Origin: Macrocystis pyrifera
Lineage: Eukaryota; Sar; Phaeophyceae; Laminariales; Laminariaceae
Assembly (NCBI GenBank): GCA_031763025.1
Contig: JASSKH010000003.1
Span: 13,760,992-13,824,991 of the forward strand
Direction: 5' to 3'
Length of the DNA: 64,000 nucleotides
Position numbers and translations under genes: made by a program. Positions 63,541-64,000 of this stretch are shown here, piece by piece. The notes below the pieces were generated by a model. That model was not told where the DNA came from, searched no databases, and saw only the letters and a list, made by a program, of their open reading frames with translations. Positions within the stretch are counted from its first letter, which is position 1; each line of letters starts with the position of its first letter.

Positions 63541-64000
63541 TTTTTACGATATTTTTATGATACGTTGATGGTTGATTGAAATCGCCTGTCGTGTTGTTAT
63601 AAGAAGATCGATGATGATGGATGATGTGTAGGGCGAGGGGGGGAGAGCGGGCTTTATACTGCACACCACTCATCAACGATGACCCGGCAAGCTACCAACG
63701 AACGAAATACCTAAAATGCAGGAAGGAGGAGCCACATGTTTTTCTGTAACGACTCCGGGCGAAAGCAGCAGCAGCTACTTTACTACTCTAGGTGTTGTAA
63801 CAATTCGTTCGTGTAGTTTTATCAGTAGGGTGGCTTGCCGGCTAAGCTCGCGTCCTATACTTGCTTTTGTTGTTGTCCACCTCATCAAAGTTTGTACATA
63901 CATGCATCCATATTCCGTCATCAACACGTACTCATCTACCTACCGGTGTGTCGTTCTTTAGTGGTGGTATATATGATACTATATATTAATAGTAGTAGTT
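63541..64000. other. Downstream of SSU72
   Basis: A/T-rich with TATTAATAGTAG words at the extreme right. No polyadenylation signal of the AATAAA type is seen in the first 150 bases, and no gene is recognised. Confidence 0.4.

Overview
The window is nuclear DNA of a eukaryote. It has spliced genes with GT-AG introns of 0.8-12 kb, GC-rich exons coding long Ala, Ser, Gly and Pro runs, and large non-coding tracts filled with satellites, short inverted-repeat elements and G/C homopolymers. The style suggests a stramenopile, most likely a brown alga; that is inference, as no marker gene fixes the species. There is one 100-base assembly gap (19886-19985).

Four loci can be supported. (1) About 4.1-19.8 kb, plus strand: a large BIRC6/BRUCE-type ubiquitin-conjugating enzyme. 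Seven exons join in phase and end in the middle of the E2 fold, just before the gap. (2) 20.7-25.2 kb, plus strand: three phase-compatible exons with a WASH-subunit-3 (CCDC53)-like motif followed by a 770-residue low-complexity tail. This is either a separate gene or the continuation of locus 1 through the gap. (3) 35.0-29.8 kb, minus strand: a three-exon gene for a 254-residue basic protein with a mitochondrial-type presequence, family unknown. (4) 35.2-63.5 kb, plus strand: the RNA polymerase II CTD phosphatase SSU72. Its four exons are spread over 28 kb by introns of 9.9, 12.2 and 5.2 kb. Loci 3 and 4 are head to head, with 250 bp between their start codons and a perfect 10-bp inverted repeat in that space.

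The non-coding part is the richer half. It holds five copies of a ~110-bp palindromic MITE (two with variant arms), a second ~90-bp family, a single 146-bp MITE, four larger fold-back elements, and two ~307-bp tRNA-headed SINE-like copies. A ~440-540-bp element ends in a variable poly-C tail and has several short tail-only fragments. At least ten tandem arrays have units of 24-450 bp; the largest, 14 units in SSU72 intron 3, repeats a 3' splice-site look-alike. Recurrent short words (TACCTGGTA, TACTGCTGTA, TATTAATA) are scattered through the introns.

Three reading-frame breaks fall in C runs or a GCC repeat within otherwise open exons, and are most simply sequencing or assembly indels. Functionally the window combines a ubiquitin-pathway enzyme, a possible actin/WASH-related protein, a presumed mitochondrial protein and a transcription/3'-end-processing phosphatase. 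Nothing indicates that they act together, apart from the shared promoter of loci 3 and 4.
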